In this document: in pieces, positions 52,706-60,322 of the stretch
Numbering within the stretch: position 1 is the first letter of the stretch
How the letters are laid out: every line of letters starts with the position of its first letter
Origin: Enterocloster lavalensis
Lineage (GTDB): Bacteria; Bacillota; Clostridia; Lachnospirales; Lachnospiraceae
Length of the DNA stretch: 64,000 bases
Direction: 5' to 3'
NCBI RefSeq assembly: GCF_902364025.1
Contig: NZ_CABJCG010000007.1
Location: 196,302 to 260,301 of the forward strand
Position numbers and translations under genes: made by a program
Notes under the pieces: model-generated
The model's input: the letters and a program-made list of their open reading frames with translations, nothing else
Databases searched by the model: none
Told to the model about the DNA's origin: nothing

Positions 52706-52778
52706 TATTTTTTTCGTTACCCCTATTATATACTAATTTTAACAAAATGAACATGATGTTTCACATAGGAGTGTTATT

Positions 52779-53609
52779 GTGTATAAAAAAATTGATTTCA
52801 GGGTGCGCCCGCCCTTCGGTAATTATCTGACTATGTTCCAAAATGAACAGGCGCATTTTGCCAGGCTCGCCGACGCCTTTGACTTTACCGTATCCGAATC
52901 CCAGCGCACAGGCAATCTGGAACAGTTTGTGCGGGAAATGGACCTGGCCGGGGTGGAGCTCTGCGTGGTCCCGGAACGCAAGAACCTGGGAGGGGAGGAC
53001 GGAGGCATGTTTCCGCTGGTCTCCCGGTATCCCGGACGGTTCATGGTGTTCCCCTACATCGATCCCACGGACGGGGAGCGCGCGCTGGAGGAGATCGACC
53101 GCTTCCGGGCGGTCTGGGATATCCGCGGGGTCAGTGCAGAGCCCACCTTTCAGCCCAGGCCCTACCGGTTCGACGATCCGGTGGCCTATCCCATGTATGA
53201 GAAGCTTCAGCGGGAGGATCTGGTCCTGTTTGTAAGCTACAGCGCCAAGCTCCTGCCCGTTGTGGATCCGGATACGGTGCGCCAGTTAGGCGCTCTGCTC
53301 CAGCGGTTCCCGGAGCTTAAAATCGTTGTGGGACACGGCGGATGGCCCTGGCACCTGGAGGTGATGGCCATGGCCTTCAACTCGCCCAATATCTACATTG
53401 TCCCGGACATGTACGGCCTGACCGGCGCGGGAAGCCAGGATTACGTAAAGGCCGCCAACACGCTGATGAAGGGCCAGATGCTCTTCGGCACCGCCTACCC
53501 GATTCTCAACATCGTGGACGCTGCCGGATTTTACGAGACCTGCGGGATAAAAGAATCCGTAATGCCGGATTTCTTTTACAATAATGCGGCGAAGCTGCTG
53601 AAACTGTGA
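52779..53609 (+). CDS. Amidohydrolase-2-like protein with a degenerate active site
   Basis: 276 residues with the amidohydrolase TIM-barrel layout (FMVFPYIDPTDGERALEEID, LKIVVGHGGWPWHLEVMAMA, NIYIVPDMY). The N-terminal metal-binding HxH is replaced: IDFRVRPP has Arg8 and Arg10 where the metal histidines should be. The catalytic Asp of the C-terminal G-T-D-x-P motif is Ala239 (FGTAYPI). The middle His in VGHGG remains. It is therefore either metal-independent, repurposed or catalytically inert. It opens an operon with an SsuABC-type importer, possibly as a binding or isomerising protein. Short ribosome site TAGGAGTG. Confidence 0.75.
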   Translation: MYKKIDFRVRPPFGNYLTMFQNEQAHFARLADAFDFTVSESQRTGNLEQFVREMDLAGVELCVVPERKNLGGEDGGMFPLVSRYPGRFMVFPYIDPTDGERALEEIDRFRAVWDIRGVSAEPTFQPRPYRFDDPVAYPMYEKLQREDLVLFVSYSAKLLPVVDPDTVRQLGALLQRFPELKIVVGHGGWPWHLEVMAMAFNSPNIYIVPDMYGLTGAGSQDYVKAANTLMKGQMLFGTAYPILNIVDAAGFYETCGIKESVMPDFFYNNAAKLLKL

Positions 53610-53663
53610 CACATTGCGATGTATTACAGAAAAAACACCACACACCAAGAGGAGGAACGTAAC

Positions 53664-54773
53664 ATGAGAAAAGCACTATCCATCGGACTGTCACTTTGCA
53701 TGGCAGTGACACTGGCCGGATGTTCAACCGGAGCAAAGACGGAGACAACTGCGCAGACCACGGCCGCCACAGAGGCGGAGACTACGGCTCAGGAGACCCG
53801 GGCCGAGGGCACAACCGCCGGGGAGACCACGGTAGCCGAAGCGTCGGGGGAAAATGCTCTGGACAGCTATGTGTACGACGGAGAACCCATCGAGATCCAT
53901 TTGGGAGATATCAACAGCCAGTTCCCGTTGAACCTGGCCTACAATCTGGGCTATCTGGCGGAGGAGTTTGAGGGCAGCAACGTGACCTTCACCATGGATT
54001 ACTTCCAGAACGGTCCCGCCATCTCCGAGGCCTTCGCCTCCGGGGACCTGGATTTCGCGGAGTTCGGGGAGCAGGCGGCCATTGCCGGAATCTCGGCTGA
54101 GTACGGCTACAAGATCATTGGGCGCAACTGCGACACGGAAACCATGTATCCCCTGGTGGTCAACAAGGACATCACGGACGCGCAGGGCTTAAAAGGGGCC
54201 AAGATCGCCGTTTCCGTCGGTACCAGCGCGCACTACCTGCTTCTGACCTACCTGGAGTCCCTCGGCCTCACGGAGAACGATATCGAGCTGGTCAACACCA
54301 ATGACACCGTGACGCTTCTGGCTTCAGGGGAGGTGCAGGGCGCTGCGGACCAGCTGGCCAAATTCAACTCCATGATCGAGGCCGGCGACGTGCACGTGCT
54401 TGCGGACGGAACCGCCAGCGGCACCTGCCAGATCAGCGCCTTTTTAGGCCGTACCGAGTTCTGTGAGAAATATCCTGAGATCACCGCAAAGGTGCTGAGA
54501 ACCGTTCAGCGGGTGGACGACTGGATGGCGGAGAGCGAAGCCAACCAGAAAGAGGCGTTTACCACGCTGGCCGGAATCACCCAGCGCGAGGAAAGCTGGT
54601 TCTCCACCATGTACGGCGGCTCCAACTTTGGAATCAACCTGACCGAACAGGACCTTCGGGTGCTGGGCGAGGTTCTGGAATTCATGAAAGCCAACGACCT
54701 GCTGTCCAACCCGGATATCGAGCTGGACGATATTCTGGAGCTGAAATACCTGGAGATCGCAGGCTACCGGTAA
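53664..54773 (+). CDS. SsuA/NMT1-type ABC substrate-binding lipoprotein
   Basis: 369 residues from ATG 53664 (AGAGGAGGAAC ahead). Signal MRKALSIGLSLCMAVTLAGC ends in lipobox LAGC, followed by a Thr/Glu-rich linker of about 45 residues (TETTAQTTAATEAETTAQET). The type II binding domain starts at IEIHLGDINSQFPLN, with DLDFAEFGEQAAIAG, GAKIAVSVGTSAHYL and ASGEVQGAADQLAKFN. These proteins bind sulfonates, nitrate or pyrimidine-like small molecules. Downstream permease and ATPase complete the importer. Ligand unknown. Confidence 0.87.
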   Translation: MRKALSIGLSLCMAVTLAGCSTGAKTETTAQTTAATEAETTAQETRAEGTTAGETTVAEASGENALDSYVYDGEPIEIHLGDINSQFPLNLAYNLGYLAEEFEGSNVTFTMDYFQNGPAISEAFASGDLDFAEFGEQAAIAGISAEYGYKIIGRNCDTETMYPLVVNKDITDAQGLKGAKIAVSVGTSAHYLLLTYLESLGLTENDIELVNTNDTVTLLASGEVQGAADQLAKFNSMIEAGDVHVLADGTASGTCQISAFLGRTEFCEKYPEITAKVLRTVQRVDDWMAESEANQKEAFTTLAGITQREESWFSTMYGGSNFGINLTEQDLRVLGEVLEFMKANDLLSNPDIELDDILELKYLEIAGYR

Positions 54774-54832
54774 ACGCGGCCATAGCCGTCCTGCCGGCCG
54801 CACGTCGGAATATATGGAAAGGAAGTTTATAA

Positions 54833-55633
54833 ATGTTTAATCTTAACTCCAAAAACAGCGCAAGACAGAACAAAATCCTGCTTTGGATTACCATTGTGTT
54901 TCCGGTTTTGGTAATTCTCCTATGGCAGTTCGCGTCAACCCACGGGCTGGTGAAAGCATCCCTTGTGCCGGCTCCACTGACAATCGCGAAAACATTTCTG
55001 TCCTATATCGAATCTGGGAAACTCTGGAAAAATCTGAGCGTCAGCTTCGGGCGTGTGGCGTGCGGCTATGTGATCGGCGCGGTCTGCGGCGTGGTGGCGG
55101 GATTTTTGATGGGACTGTTTAAGCCGGTCAACGCGGCGTTCAGCGGCATTGTAAGCGTGCTGCGCCCCATTCCCACCATCGCCCTGGTGCCCATCGTGAT
55201 TCTTCTGGCGGGCATCGGTTTTTCCTCAAAAGTGGCGATCATCGCCTTTGGTTCCTTCTGGCCGGTGCTGCTCAACACCGTTCACGGAATCCAGTCGGTG
55301 GACAACAAGCTGCTGGAGGTGGCATACACCTACCGGATTCCCACCCTGAAGACCATTTTCAAGATCATTGTCCCCTCCTCCATCCCCGCCATCCTCACCG
55401 GCCTGCGGCTGGGCATGAGTAACGCCTGGATGAGCGTGGTGGCCGCAGAGATGATCGCCTCCTCCACCGGAATCGGCTATCTGATCACCCTTTCCCGTGA
55501 GACGGCAAATGCACGGGTCATGTATATGTGCGTGCTGGTAATCGGCGTGATCGGCCTGTTCATCGACAGAGGGCTGACCCGGCTGGAGCACTATTATCTG
55601 GCGAAAACCCGCGGCATCACGGACAGCAAATAA
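54833..55633 (+). CDS. SsuC/TauC-type ABC permease
   Basis: 266 residues, about six membrane segments. The ATPase-contact EAA loop reads TYRIPTLKTIFKIIVPSSIPAILTGLR split as usual (VAYTYRIPTLKTIFKIIVP, IPAILTGLRLGMSNAWMSVV). VLRPIPTIALVPIVILLAGIG is the family's conserved segment. It homodimerises and pairs with the ATPase at 55649. It starts 59 bases after the binding-protein gene, following GGAAAGGAAG. Length is normal. Confidence 0.9.
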   Translation: MFNLNSKNSARQNKILLWITIVFPVLVILLWQFASTHGLVKASLVPAPLTIAKTFLSYIESGKLWKNLSVSFGRVACGYVIGAVCGVVAGFLMGLFKPVNAAFSGIVSVLRPIPTIALVPIVILLAGIGFSSKVAIIAFGSFWPVLLNTVHGIQSVDNKLLEVAYTYRIPTLKTIFKIIVPSSIPAILTGLRLGMSNAWMSVVAAEMIASSTGIGYLITLSRETANARVMYMCVLVIGVIGLFIDRGLTRLEHYYLAKTRGITDSK

Positions 55634-55648
55634 GGAGGGCGAAACACC

Positions 55649-56404
55649 ATGGCTGGAAATGAAAATATTCTTGAGATACACCAGTTGTATAAAAACTTTT
55701 ATATCCGGGGTCAGAAGTTCGAGGTCCTGGCCGGCGTGGATCTGACCGTCAAAAAGGGGGAAATGGTAGCCATTGTGGGCGCCAGCGGCTGTGGAAAGAG
55801 CACGCTGTTAAAGCTGATCACCACCCTGGAATCCATCAGCTCCGGCGAGATCCTTCTGGACGGCGAACCGGTCAACGGGCCGTCCCCCAAGTGCAGTATG
55901 ATCTTCCAGGAAGCCAGACTTTTTCCCTGGCTGAGCGTGCGGCAGAACATTGAATTCGTGATCTCCGACGCGGTTCCCAAAGCGGAGAAGAAGGAGATGG
56001 TGGAGTATTACATCAACCTGGTGGGTCTGTCCGAATTCACGGACGCCGTGCCCAACCAGCTCTCCGGCGGTATGCAGCAGCGCGTCAGCATCGCCCGTGC
56101 CCTGGCCACCAGGCCCCAGCTTCTGCTGCTGGACGAGCCCTTCGGTGCTCTGGACGCCTTCACCCGCATGTCCATGCAGCAGGAGGTGCTGCGCATCTGG
56201 GGGCAGGACAAAACCACCATGATGATCGTCACCCACGACATCGACGAGGCGATTTACCTCAGCAGCCGGGTGGTGATCATGGGCAAGAACCCGGGCGTGG
56301 TGAAGAAGATCGTGCCCGTAAACCTGCCGTTCCCCAGGGACCGCACGGACCCCGCGTTTTTGGAAATTCGCGGGGAGATCATGAAGGAGTTTTTGGAAAC
56401 GTAA
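55649..56404 (+). CDS. SsuB/TauB-type ABC ATPase
   Basis: 251 residues. Walker A is GASGCGKSTLLKLI, the Q-loop MIFQEARLFPWLSV, the signature LSGGMQQRVSIARALA, Walker B LLLLDEPFGALDA and the H-loop MIVTHDIDEAIYL. FQEARLFPWLSV is characteristic of the sulfonate/nitrate/taurine subfamily. The start follows AAGGAGGGC at 7 bases. It is followed at 18 bases by the metallophosphatase gene in the same operon. Confidence 0.92.
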   Translation: MAGNENILEIHQLYKNFYIRGQKFEVLAGVDLTVKKGEMVAIVGASGCGKSTLLKLITTLESISSGEILLDGEPVNGPSPKCSMIFQEARLFPWLSVRQNIEFVISDAVPKAEKKEMVEYYINLVGLSEFTDAVPNQLSGGMQQRVSIARALATRPQLLLLDEPFGALDAFTRMSMQQEVLRIWGQDKTTMMIVTHDIDEAIYLSSRVVIMGKNPGVVKKIVPVNLPFPRDRTDPAFLEIRGEIMKEFLET

Positions 56405-56422
56405 CCGGGGGAGATCAAAAAC

Positions 56423-57955
56423 ATGGGGGAGAGAACCTTCCGAATCCTGTATACAAGCGATATCCACGGCAGGCTGTTCGCCCGGCCCGGCGAGGCCGGG
56501 CTGGACGTGGCTGGCCGGGAATTTGATAAGGATGGAAATACACTGATTTTTGACGGCGGGGACCTGCTTCAGGGCGGGACCGCCGGTACTTTTTTTGTGC
56601 GGCAATTCAGGGAAAAGGAACGGGAGCTGGAGCAAAAGTCCGGGCGCAAACCGCATCCGCCGCACCCGGCGGCGCAGGTGATGAACGCCTGCGGCTACGA
56701 CGCCGTAACCCTGGGAAATCACGATTTTAATTACGGCCTGCCCTATCTGGCTGATTATCTGACCTCTCTGCGCGCGGTCTGCCTTTGCGCCAATATTGAC
56801 AGCCGGGCGGGGATTCTGCCGGTGGAGGAGAGCCGGATCTTTACGCTGGAGAACGGGCTGCGCATCGGCGTGTTCGGGCTGTGTACCGACGCCCTGGCGG
56901 GATGGGAGCGGGAGGAGACGATCCGGCAGCTTTGCATCGAAAAGCCGCTGGACGCGGCCCGCAGGGTGCTGGGCGGACTGCGGGGGCGCTGCGACGTGAC
57001 GGTCTGTATCTACCACGGAGGTTTTGAGGAAGACCCAGCCACAGGGGAAGTTCTGGATGACAGCGGCGAGAACGCCGCCTGCGCGCTTTGCCGGGAGCCG
57101 GGCCTGGACCTGCTCCTCACGGGGCATCAGCATCTGAGGGAGCCGGGCCGTCCGCTGTATGGCTCTTACGCGGTACAGCCAGGCTGCTTTTGCGGGTGTT
57201 ACGCGGATGTCAGCGGCACGGTTGGCATGGACGGGGAGATTCGGTTTGTCTCGTGTCTGAAAGAGGCGGCTACGGGGGAGGCTCCTTTCACGCCTGATCC
57301 GGCAGATTCCCTCCCGGCCTTAACCGGTCTCCGTCAGGCCCTGGAAAATTGGGAGTCCGGGCGGATCTGCACGCTGCCGGCCCCGATTCCCATACAGGAC
57401 CGGGTGCACATGGCTCTCCACGGGTCCGCGCTGGCTGATTTTATCAACCGGGTGCAGCTGGCAGTCACCGGCGCGCAGATTTCCGCCACCTGCCTTTCCA
57501 ACACGGCCCTTGGCCTGCCCGCCGAGGTGCGCGTGGCGGATGTATTCCTCGCCTACACCAGCGCAAATACCCTGTGCACGGTGCGGTGCAGCGGAGCCGT
57601 GCTGCGCAGCGCGTTGGAGTGGACGGCTGAGTTTTTAAACGAGGAGAGCGGGGGCTTTGGGATCGACAGACGTTTTCTGCGGCCCAAACCGCGGTATTTT
57701 CACTATGACTTTTACGCGGGAATCGATTATCGGCTGGATTTTACCCGCGAGCCCGGCAGCCGGGTGGTCCGCCTGCAATACGGGGGCAGGGACATCCTGC
57801 CGGAGGACAGCTTTACCCTGTGCATCACAAATTACCGCAGGGCCGGAGGCGACGGATACGGAATGTTTCGCGCCTGCGAACTGCTGAAGGCGGATCCGGT
57901 CCCGGTGGCAGAACACATAATCGGGTATCTGAGCGGCCGGAAATCACTGCAATAA
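56423..57955 (+). CDS. 5'-nucleotidase/UshA-family metallophosphatase, no signal peptide
   Basis: 510 residues. The metallophosphatase core has SDIHGRLF, FDGGDLLQG, TLGNHDFNYG, the His in CIYHGGFEEDP and LTGHQHLREPG. The C-terminal 5'-nucleotidase domain shows ADFINRVQLAVTGAQIS, then FLAYTSANTLCTVRCSGAVLR and YRRAGGDGYGMF. Most homologues are secreted; this one starts directly at ERTFRILYTSDIHG without a signal, so it acts in the cytoplasm. As last gene of the ABC operon it may dephosphorylate a nucleotide or sugar phosphate derived from the imported compound (inference). GGGGGAG ribosome site. Confidence 0.88.
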   Translation: MGERTFRILYTSDIHGRLFARPGEAGLDVAGREFDKDGNTLIFDGGDLLQGGTAGTFFVRQFREKERELEQKSGRKPHPPHPAAQVMNACGYDAVTLGNHDFNYGLPYLADYLTSLRAVCLCANIDSRAGILPVEESRIFTLENGLRIGVFGLCTDALAGWEREETIRQLCIEKPLDAARRVLGGLRGRCDVTVCIYHGGFEEDPATGEVLDDSGENAACALCREPGLDLLLTGHQHLREPGRPLYGSYAVQPGCFCGCYADVSGTVGMDGEIRFVSCLKEAATGEAPFTPDPADSLPALTGLRQALENWESGRICTLPAPIPIQDRVHMALHGSALADFINRVQLAVTGAQISATCLSNTALGLPAEVRVADVFLAYTSANTLCTVRCSGAVLRSALEWTAEFLNEESGGFGIDRRFLRPKPRYFHYDFYAGIDYRLDFTREPGSRVVRLQYGGRDILPEDSFTLCITNYRRAGGDGYGMFRACELLKADPVPVAEHIIGYLSGRKSLQ

Positions 57956-58031
57956 ACACTTGACGTTTTCCTCCAAACCTGCAAAAATAGAACAGGAACT
58001 CATCACATTGAGCCGGTAAGGAGAATGGAGT

Positions 58032-58628
58032 ATGCGGACAAAGGACGAGGAAAACGAGCAGCGGCAGCGGCAGCAGATTTTAAACACGGCCTGGCAGCTG
58101 TTTTACCAGAAGGGATACCAGAATACGACCATGGAGGACATTCTGCGCGGCGCCAGGTGCTCCAAAGGGCGATTTTACTATTATTTTCACGCCAAGGCGG
58201 AGCTTTTGGATTCCCTGTACGAGATATTCGATCAGAAATACATCGAGCTTTACGGTCTGATCTGCCGGGAAGCCCATGCCAGGGACCAGCTTCTGGAGAT
58301 CAACCGCTATATGTTTCAGTTCCTGTCAAATGAAATCGGCGCCGAGCTTTTGACCAGTCTTTACATCAGCCAGCTTTCCGGCACCACGGGAATCTCCTTC
58401 TGGGGGGAGGAGCGGGCGGTGCGAAGGATTCTGTCGTCCATCGTGTCCCAGGGCCAAAAGCTGGGGCAGCTGACGGCAAAGCTGGACTGCAGCCAGATCG
58501 TGACCGACATCATTGAGGAGGAGCGAAGCCTTTTGATATCCTGGTGCCTGGCCAAGGGGGAATACGACCTGACAGAGGCCAGTATGCCAAAGCTGGAACG
58601 GTTTTATCGGAGCTATCGTGAAGATTAA
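58032..58628 (+). CDS. TetR-family regulator of the AbgT-peptidase operon
   Basis: 198 residues. The TetR helix-turn-helix is clear: ILNTAWQLFYQKGYQNTTME followed by DILRGARCSKGRFYYYFHAK. The C-terminal ligand domain is helical and not diagnostic. The gene is in line with, and just upstream of, the AbgT-type transporter gene, which has its own promoter and a 12-base palindrome immediately after its -10 box. That makes this protein the probable repressor. GTAAGGAGAATGGAGT lies before the ATG. A terminator separates it from the transporter. Confidence 0.88.
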   Translation: MRTKDEENEQRQRQQILNTAWQLFYQKGYQNTTMEDILRGARCSKGRFYYYFHAKAELLDSLYEIFDQKYIELYGLICREAHARDQLLEINRYMFQFLSNEIGAELLTSLYISQLSGTTGISFWGEERAVRRILSSIVSQGQKLGQLTAKLDCSQIVTDIIEEERSLLISWCLAKGEYDLTEASMPKLERFYRSYRED

Positions 58629-58681
58629 AAGAATCGAAGAGAAAAAACTGCATAAAAATCACAGTTTGACTTTATAAAATT

Positions 58682-58719
58682 AAGAATGGCAAAATGTAAT
58701 TGCGCCGTTCTTATTTTTT
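58682..58719 (+). terminator. Terminator after the TetR gene
   Basis: AAGAATGGC pairs with GCCGTTCTT (one G-T pair) across 13 bases and is followed by six T. It overlaps the -35 region of the next promoter. Confidence 0.75.
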
Positions 58720-58728
58720 GCTTATAAT
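58700..58728 (+). promoter_or_regulatory. Promoter of the AbgT-peptidase operon
   Basis: TTGCGC (58700-58705), 17-bp spacer, perfect TATAAT (58723-58728). The start codon is 49 bases further on. Confidence 0.7.
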
Positions 58729-58729
58729 A

Positions 58730-58741
58730 AGACCACGGTCT
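58730..58741. promoter_or_regulatory. Probable TetR operator
   Basis: AGACC-AC-GGTCT, an inverted repeat one base after the -10 box, covering the expected transcription start. Confidence 0.6.
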
Positions 58742-58777
58742 AAAAAAGAAAATGAAGTACCAAGGAGGAATGCGCAT

Positions 58778-60298
58778 ATGAGTGAAAAAGCGATGCAGAA
58801 AAAAAGAGGGGGGCGCGTGCTGGATTTTATCGAGCGGGCGGGCAACAGGCTTCCACACCCTTACATCCTGTTTTTGTGGCTGTGCCTGATCCTGGCGGTG
58901 ATCAGCATGCTCTGTTCCGCTGCCGGAGTGAGCGTGGTGAACCCCACCACCGGGGACACGGTGACGTCCAACAGTCTGATCAGCAAGGACGGATTTGTCT
59001 GGCTGCTGGAGAACCTGCTGACGAATTTCCAGACCTTCACCCCGTTGGGGCTGGTGCTGGCCATGCAGATCGCCATCGGATTTGCGGAGAAGGTGGGCCT
59101 GCTTACCACAGCCATGCGCCGGGCGATTCTGGGCGTGCCGCTGTGGTGTCTGACCGCCACCGTGCTGTTTCTGGGCATCAACGGGAGCATTGCCTCCGAA
59201 GCTTCCATCATCGTAGTCCCGGCGCTGGCAGCGGCGGCCTTTGAGTCCGTCGGCATGCATCCGGTGGCCGGGCTTCTGGCCGGTTACGCGGCGACTAACG
59301 CCGGTTTTACGGCCTGTATCATTGTGGCGGGCACGGATGTGCTGCTCAGCGGCGTTACGGAGTCGGCCGCTCAGCTGATCGATCCCTCCATGACGGTCAA
59401 CGCCACCTGCAACTGGTACTTTATGTTCGTATCCGTGTTCACGCTGACGGTGGCGGGTGTATTTGTCAACAAGAAATTTATTGTGCCCCGCCTGGGAACC
59501 TACCGGGCCCAGGGAAATGAGGCCGGGGAGGCAGGCTTGACGGAGCGCCAGGGTAAGGCGCTGCGGGCGGCGGGCATTTTCAGCGTGCTGTTCATCCTGG
59601 CCTTCGCGCTCATGGTCATTCCCAGGGGCGGAATACTGCGCGGGGAGGACGGGTCTATTTTAAACGGTCCGTTTATCGCAGGCCTGGTACCGATCCTGAT
59701 TTTCTATTTCATTCTGGTAGGCGTTGTCTACGGCGTTGTGGCGGGCACCCTGAAGAACAGCTCGGACGTGCCGCTGTTTATGGCCCAGGCGCTGGAGGGT
59801 ATGACCGGGTATATTGTGCTGGTCTTTGTCATCGCACAGTTTATCAATATGTTCAGCTACACCAATCTGGGCATGATCATTGCGGTTAAGAGCGCGGATG
59901 CCCTGCAGGCCGCCGGGTTTACGGGAATTCCCCTGATGCTGTTCTTTATCCTGCTGTGCTGCGTGGTGAACCTGTTTATGACCAGCGGCTCCGGAAAATG
60001 GTTCATTTTCGCGCCGATCCTGGTGCCCATGATGATGATGCTGGGCTACAGCCCGGCCTTCGCCCAAGTGATTTACCGCATCGGCGATTCCTGCACCAAC
60101 GCGATCACCCCCATTTATCCCTACATACCCATTGCCATCGGCATGGCGAAAAAGTACGATAAGGAGTTCGGCATGGGAAGCCCGATCTCCATGATGCTTC
60201 CCTATTCCATCGCGTTTTTGCTGGTCTGGGTGGTGCAGATGGTGGTCTGGGTGGTGTTCAACCTGCCGCTGGGGCCGGGCGTCCAGGTGTTTTTATAA
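58778..60298 (+). CDS. AbgT-family (p-aminobenzoyl-glutamate type) transporter
   Basis: 506 residues from ATG 58778, fixed by AAGGAGG 9 bases before it. About 11-13 membrane segments. Family marks: DFIERAGNRLPHPYILFLWL at the N-terminus, NLLTNFQTFTPLGLVLAMQIAIG, NGSIASEASIIVVPALAAA, and FMTSGSGKWFIFAPILVPMM with IGDSCTNAITPIYPYIPI. AbgT imports p-aminobenzoyl-glutamate in E. coli using the proton gradient; some relatives export sulfonamides. Here it lies with a peptidase and an amidohydrolase, so uptake of an N-acyl amino acid or peptide is likely (inference). Control by the TetR protein upstream is likely. Confidence 0.9.
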   Translation: MSEKAMQKKRGGRVLDFIERAGNRLPHPYILFLWLCLILAVISMLCSAAGVSVVNPTTGDTVTSNSLISKDGFVWLLENLLTNFQTFTPLGLVLAMQIAIGFAEKVGLLTTAMRRAILGVPLWCLTATVLFLGINGSIASEASIIVVPALAAAAFESVGMHPVAGLLAGYAATNAGFTACIIVAGTDVLLSGVTESAAQLIDPSMTVNATCNWYFMFVSVFTLTVAGVFVNKKFIVPRLGTYRAQGNEAGEAGLTERQGKALRAAGIFSVLFILAFALMVIPRGGILRGEDGSILNGPFIAGLVPILIFYFILVGVVYGVVAGTLKNSSDVPLFMAQALEGMTGYIVLVFVIAQFINMFSYTNLGMIIAVKSADALQAAGFTGIPLMLFFILLCCVVNLFMTSGSGKWFIFAPILVPMMMMLGYSPAFAQVIYRIGDSCTNAITPIYPYIPIAIGMAKKYDKEFGMGSPISMMLPYSIAFLLVWVVQMVVWVVFNLPLGPGVQVFL

Positions 60299-60322
60299 GC
60301 CGGAGCTTTCAGGGAGAATGAG

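Noticed and set aside
55808..57133. A 441-codon open frame on the minus strand
   Set aside because: Antisense to the ABC ATPase and nucleotidase genes, whose motifs are complete.
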